Shown piece by piece: positions 61,344-64,000 of a DNA stretch of 64,000 bases. The notes under the pieces are model-generated. The model was not told the origin of the DNA. It ran no database searches and saw nothing but the letters and a program-made list of their open reading frames with translations. The number at the start of each line of letters is the position of its first letter. Position 1 is the stretch's first letter. Origin of the DNA: Deltaproteobacteria bacterium (lineage in GTDB: Bacteria > Desulfobacterota > DSM-4660 > Desulfatiglandales > HGW-15). A program made the translations under genes and the position numbers. The stretch spans positions 5,261-69,260 of the forward strand of contig JAFGDF010000235.1 of NCBI GenBank assembly GCA_016932235.1, given 5' to 3'.

Positions 61344-61781
61344 ATGAAATATACGAGCACAAGATCAAAGTACATTCACACTGAAATTTCCACAGCTAAC
61401 AAGCTGGAACTCGTTATCATGTGTTACGACAAGTCGATCCAGTTTCTGAGGCAGGCGAAGGATCATCTTTTGAATAAGGAATATGAGACAAAAAATGAGA
61501 AGTTGTCCAAAGTTATTAATATTATTGGTGAACTGAAGTGCAGCCTTGACTTTGATCAAGGAGGAGACGTGTCTAAAAACCTGGAGGCGATTTACACTTA
61601 TCTCATGAACAGGATCGTTGAAGGAGATTTAACAAGAAACAGTGCGGTCCTTGATGAAGTCATCAACATCCTTAGTGAACTGAGAGAAGCCTGGCAAGGC
61701 ATATCCCCGTCGGGGCATCCTATTCTCATGAATCCGGAACAGGGGTTGATCAATACATATTTTCAGCAGATCCCTGCCTGA
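61344..61781 (+). CDS. fliS: flagellin export chaperone FliS
   Basis: Cytoplasmic four-helix chaperone (145 residues) that binds the C-terminus of flagellin to stop premature assembly. The first helix KLELVIMCYDKSIQFLRQAK (about residues 18-37) holds the family's conserved tyrosine-aspartate pair, and LSELREAWQGI is the last helix. The gene follows fliD by 38 bases, with a G-run (GGGGGGGG) as ribosome binding site. A C-terminal tail of about 20 residues after WQGI is a little longer than usual. Confidence 0.94.
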   Translation: MKYTSTRSKYIHTEISTANKLELVIMCYDKSIQFLRQAKDHLLNKEYETKNEKLSKVINIIGELKCSLDFDQGGDVSKNLEAIYTYLMNRIVEGDLTRNSAVLDEVINILSELREAWQGISPSGHPILMNPEQGLINTYFQQIPA

Positions 61782-61900
61782 TATTTGAAATTAAAGCTTT
61801 TTATAAATAATGCCGATAACCTCATTGAAGAGTGTTCATATTTTTTATCTTTCAGTCCCAGGTTTCTGATTATATGGGTATGGAAAGGAGGTGGCAACGT

Positions 61901-62272
61901 ATGGTCAAATTAATCACCCCCGCCAAGGCTTTGGGAAATTCATTAAATATCGCTGATTTGAATTTCCCGGATCTTAACCAAAGATCAGCGGATATATCGC
62001 AACGCTGGAAAAAGCAGTCCAATGCTACCGAAAAGGTGCAAAGGGTCGTGCAGGCTAAGATTGCGCGAATTGCAGAAGCAATGGACAAATATATCAATTC
62101 AGTCCAGAAAGATCTTCATATCACCTTTCACAACAGCACCGGAAAAGTTTTGGTTAAAGTAATTTCAGAAGAAAACGGTAAAGTAATAAGGGAGATCCCG
62201 GCAGAAGAATTGCTGGATCTGGCGGCAAAACTGGAAGAGATGACAGGCGCGTTATTTAACGAGAATGCATGA
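61901..62272 (+). CDS. flaG: FlaG family protein
   Basis: Small flagellar protein (123 residues) of the FlaG family, linked to control of filament length. The C-terminal domain is clear (DKYINSVQKDLHITFHNSTG and KVLVKVISEENGKVIREIPA, about residues 59-98). The open frame extends upstream to 61832, but the ATG at 61901 has an ideal AAGGAGGT site 8 bases before it and is chosen. It ends 8 bases inside the next gene, showing translational coupling in the fliD-fliS-flaG operon. Confidence 0.9.
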   Translation: MVKLITPAKALGNSLNIADLNFPDLNQRSADISQRWKKQSNATEKVQRVVQAKIARIAEAMDKYINSVQKDLHITFHNSTGKVLVKVISEENGKVIREIPAEELLDLAAKLEEMTGALFNENA

Positions 62273-62948
62273 AATGGATCTTAAAATTCTCATTGTTGAT
62301 GACGATAAAAAACTTCTATCCGTGCTGAAATCTATCCTGCTCGAGGATAAAAATGAGGTAACAACCAGTACCGATGGTCAGCAGGCTATAGATCTTTGTT
62401 ATGATCAAAATTTCGATCTCATTATATGTGATCTCATGCTGCCTGGCGCCGACGGATTAAAGGTCTTGAGAGAAGCACGGAAAATAAATCCGAATACACT
62501 TGTTATACTTATCACCGGTTTCGCGTCTATAGAAACGGCTATTCAAGCCATCAGGGAAGGGGCCTACGATTATATTACCAAGCCTTTCAGACTTGATGAA
62601 ATAAAGATCGTCACCAATAATGCCGGTGAAAAAATCCGTTTGATGCGCGAAAATCAAAGATTATTTATGGAACTCCAGGATGCCTACAAACAGCTTTACA
62701 TGATAAAGAAAGCAGCAGCCGATGATATCCCCGAAAAAGAGACTCATGATAAGAGTGAGGATATTAACAGGCTCTTCATAACAGGAAGTCTTTTACCTTT
62801 TTATTATGCCGAAAATAGACCCGGCACCGATCCTCCATTTTTGGCAGATCTTGAACGTCTTTCCGCGTTGAAAGAAAAAGGGCTACTGTCCGAAGGGGAA
62901 TTTAACATTTGCAAAACGAAACTTCTTACAGAGACAAAACGTCACTAG
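62265..62948 (+). CDS. response regulator with C-terminal SHOCT-like domain
   Basis: Signalling protein of 227 residues. It has an N-terminal receiver domain with acidic pocket VDDDKK (about residues 11-16), phosphoacceptor D56 in IICDLMLPG, and the conserved lysine in YDYITKPF (about K106). A linker coil follows. The last 30 residues (DLERLSALKEKGLLSEGEFNICKTKLL, cited in part as LSALKEKGLLSEGEF) look like a SHOCT short helical domain, normally found at the ends of membrane or secreted proteins and rarely on response regulators. No DNA-binding or enzymatic output domain is present. Overlap with flaG and with the next regulator suggests a role in motility control. Confidence 0.88.
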   Translation: MHEMDLKILIVDDDKKLLSVLKSILLEDKNEVTTSTDGQQAIDLCYDQNFDLIICDLMLPGADGLKVLREARKINPNTLVILITGFASIETAIQAIREGAYDYITKPFRLDEIKIVTNNAGEKIRLMRENQRLFMELQDAYKQLYMIKKAAADDIPEKETHDKSEDINRLFITGSLLPFYYAENRPGTDPPFLADLERLSALKEKGLLSEGEFNICKTKLLTETKRH

Positions 62949-64000
62949 ACCATAATCTTGCATCCCTGAAAATTCTGGTAGTGGACGACGAGCCTTTAAT
63001 ACGTGAAACTCTCAGACTGTTCCTGAACAAGCTCGGCATCGAGCATATAACAACCATGGATGACGGTAGAAACGCCCTTCAAGAGCTTGAGCGAATCACC
63101 TACGATTATGTCTTTATTGATCTGATGATGCCAGGGATAAACGGTTTACAAACACTTAAAATAATTCAGGAATATCATTCACCCACGAATGTCATCATCA
63201 TGACGGGTTTTCCCTCCATGGATGTTGTTATAGAAGCTATGCGTCTCGGGGCCTCGGATTTTCTTGTAAAGCCATTCCGTTCTCAGGATATCAAGATAAC
63301 CCTGAACAGATTACAACGCTTCAGGCTCCTGATGAAAAAAAATTGGGGACTTCAGCAGGAGCTGGAAAAGAAAAAAGAGCTGGAGCAACTCAATAACCAG
63401 CTCCAAAAGCGAATAAGGTTACAATCTCTCATGTACAATATCATTGACTCACTATCGAGGATAAATCAGTCCGAAGAACTTTATACATATCTTGTTACTA
63501 AAGCTATTGAATACTGCAACGCGAAAAAAGCATGCTTTATGATCTATGATGAGAACAACGCCAGGCTTCTCACTTTGGCGCAAAAGGGCTTAAAAGACAG
63601 CACGCCGGGATTAATAACCGACCTTAAAACGAACTCTGAAGGCCGCATAGTAATCAATAACGTCTTTATCAAAGACTATTTTGGGAAAACCATAAGCAGC
63701 GATATCCATATAGATAGGATCTCCCGTTTAAACGGATTCATGGCAATTCCATTTAATATTCGAAAGGAACCTTTCGGAATACTTCTAATGTCCGGCAAGA
63801 ATCATGAAAAATCATTTGATCAGGAGGACGAATTCATACTGAAATTTCTTGCCGATAAAACCGCCTTGAACATAGAAAATATTGCGCTTTACGACAATAT
63901 CAAATTAAGCCTGATGGCATCCCTTAATTCTCTCGTAAGCGCTCTCGAAGCAAAGGACAAATATACACAGCAGCATTCAAAGAGGGTTACTGATCTTTCA
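62909..64000 (+). CDS. response regulator with GAF and HD-GYP start (cut by window end)
   Basis: Open frame to the window edge, 364 codons seen. The TTG at 62909 lies two codons after an in-frame stop and has AAGGGG ten bases upstream; no ATG is suitable. Domains are a receiver (VVDDEP about residues 24-29, D71 in VFIDLMMPG, lysine in LVKPF), a coiled linker (about 145-180), a GAF domain (about 185-325) and the beginning of an HD-GYP output domain (SLNSLVSALEAKDKYTQQHS, with the histidine of its first motif). HD-GYP proteins usually break down cyclic-di-GMP, which would favour swimming; the catalytic part is beyond the window, so activity cannot be judged. It overlaps the preceding regulator by 40 bases. 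Confidence 0.85.
   Translation, partial: MQNETSYRDKTSLDHNLASLKILVVDDEPLIRETLRLFLNKLGIEHITTMDDGRNALQELERITYDYVFIDLMMPGINGLQTLKIIQEYHSPTNVIIMTGFPSMDVVIEAMRLGASDFLVKPFRSQDIKITLNRLQRFRLLMKKNWGLQQELEKKKELEQLNNQLQKRIRLQSLMYNIIDSLSRINQSEELYTYLVTKAIEYCNAKKACFMIYDENNARLLTLAQKGLKDSTPGLITDLKTNSEGRIVINNVFIKDYFGKTISSDIHIDRISRLNGFMAIPFNIRKEPFGILLMSGKNHEKSFDQEDEFILKFLADKTALNIENIALYDNIKLSLMASLNSLVSALEAKDKYTQQHSKRVTDLS

Overview
The window looks like part of the chromosome of a motile, anaerobic bacterium, most likely a member of the Desulfobacterota (former Deltaproteobacteria). This is inferred from gene content: iron-sulfur and flavin electron-transfer modules without oxygenases, several TRAP and branched-chain-amino-acid-type transporters, CoA-transferase chemistry, B12-dependent mutase genes, and a hybrid histidine kinase of the kind common in that phylum. 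No rRNA, tRNA, CRISPR array or intact transposon was seen.

Layout. Positions 1-1904 hold a decayed hybrid histidine kinase, followed by two tiny membrane ORFs. From 2.5 to 43.1 kb almost everything is on the minus strand and forms a catabolic island. Reading with transcription (high to low coordinates) it contains: (i) enoyl-CoA hydratase, SDR and a fused class I CoA-transferase-like protein (42.3-38.6 kb); (ii) a class III CoA-transferase, a three-gene glutamate-mutase-like set (E, S, L), a tandem class III CoA-transferase and a TetR regulator (38.5-30.6 kb); (iii) a long run with a TRAP binding protein, three paralogous FAD reductase/dehydrogenase proteins, an old-yellow-enzyme-type reductase, a complete TRAP transporter, a NuoF-like protein, a ferredoxin/GltD fusion and a cupin (30.4-15.1 kb); (iv) livHMGF, two livK-type binding proteins, hyuA, hyuB and an MmgE/PrpD protein (14.8-2.5 kb).

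Three almost identical promoters (TTGACA, 17-bp spacer, TA-rich -10), each followed by the same palindrome ACTTATCGTTAAGT, lie in front of modules (i), (ii) and (iv). They tie these modules into one regulon. The TetR gene is the last gene of module (ii), so it is probably the autoregulated controller. Together the genes suggest uptake of a carboxylic acid, activation by CoA transfer, B12 radical rearrangement of a dicarboxylate, and flavin-based redox steps. The substrate is unknown. The mutase keeps the three substrate-binding arginines of glutamate mutase but has lost two residues linked to handling the amino acid, so it may act on something other than glutamate.

From 43.6 to 47.3 kb a plus-strand trio encodes a GlpA-like flavoprotein, a flavodoxin-ferredoxin protein and an NAD/FAD oxidoreductase. 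From 47.5 to 53.7 kb the minus strand carries a third TRAP system, a 56-residue protein, an EthD protein, a metallo-hydrolase and an MFS transporter. From 54.2 kb come a second metallo-hydrolase, hpt (minus strand) and a flagellar filament cluster (flagellin, fliD, fliS, flaG, two response regulators, the last an HD-GYP protein cut by the window end). Both flagellin and fliD have sigma-28-type promoters, and a dead IS1182-type transposase lies between them. A palindromic repeat with a GTCGGAC...GTCCGAC-type core recurs in many intergenic gaps from 22 kb onward.
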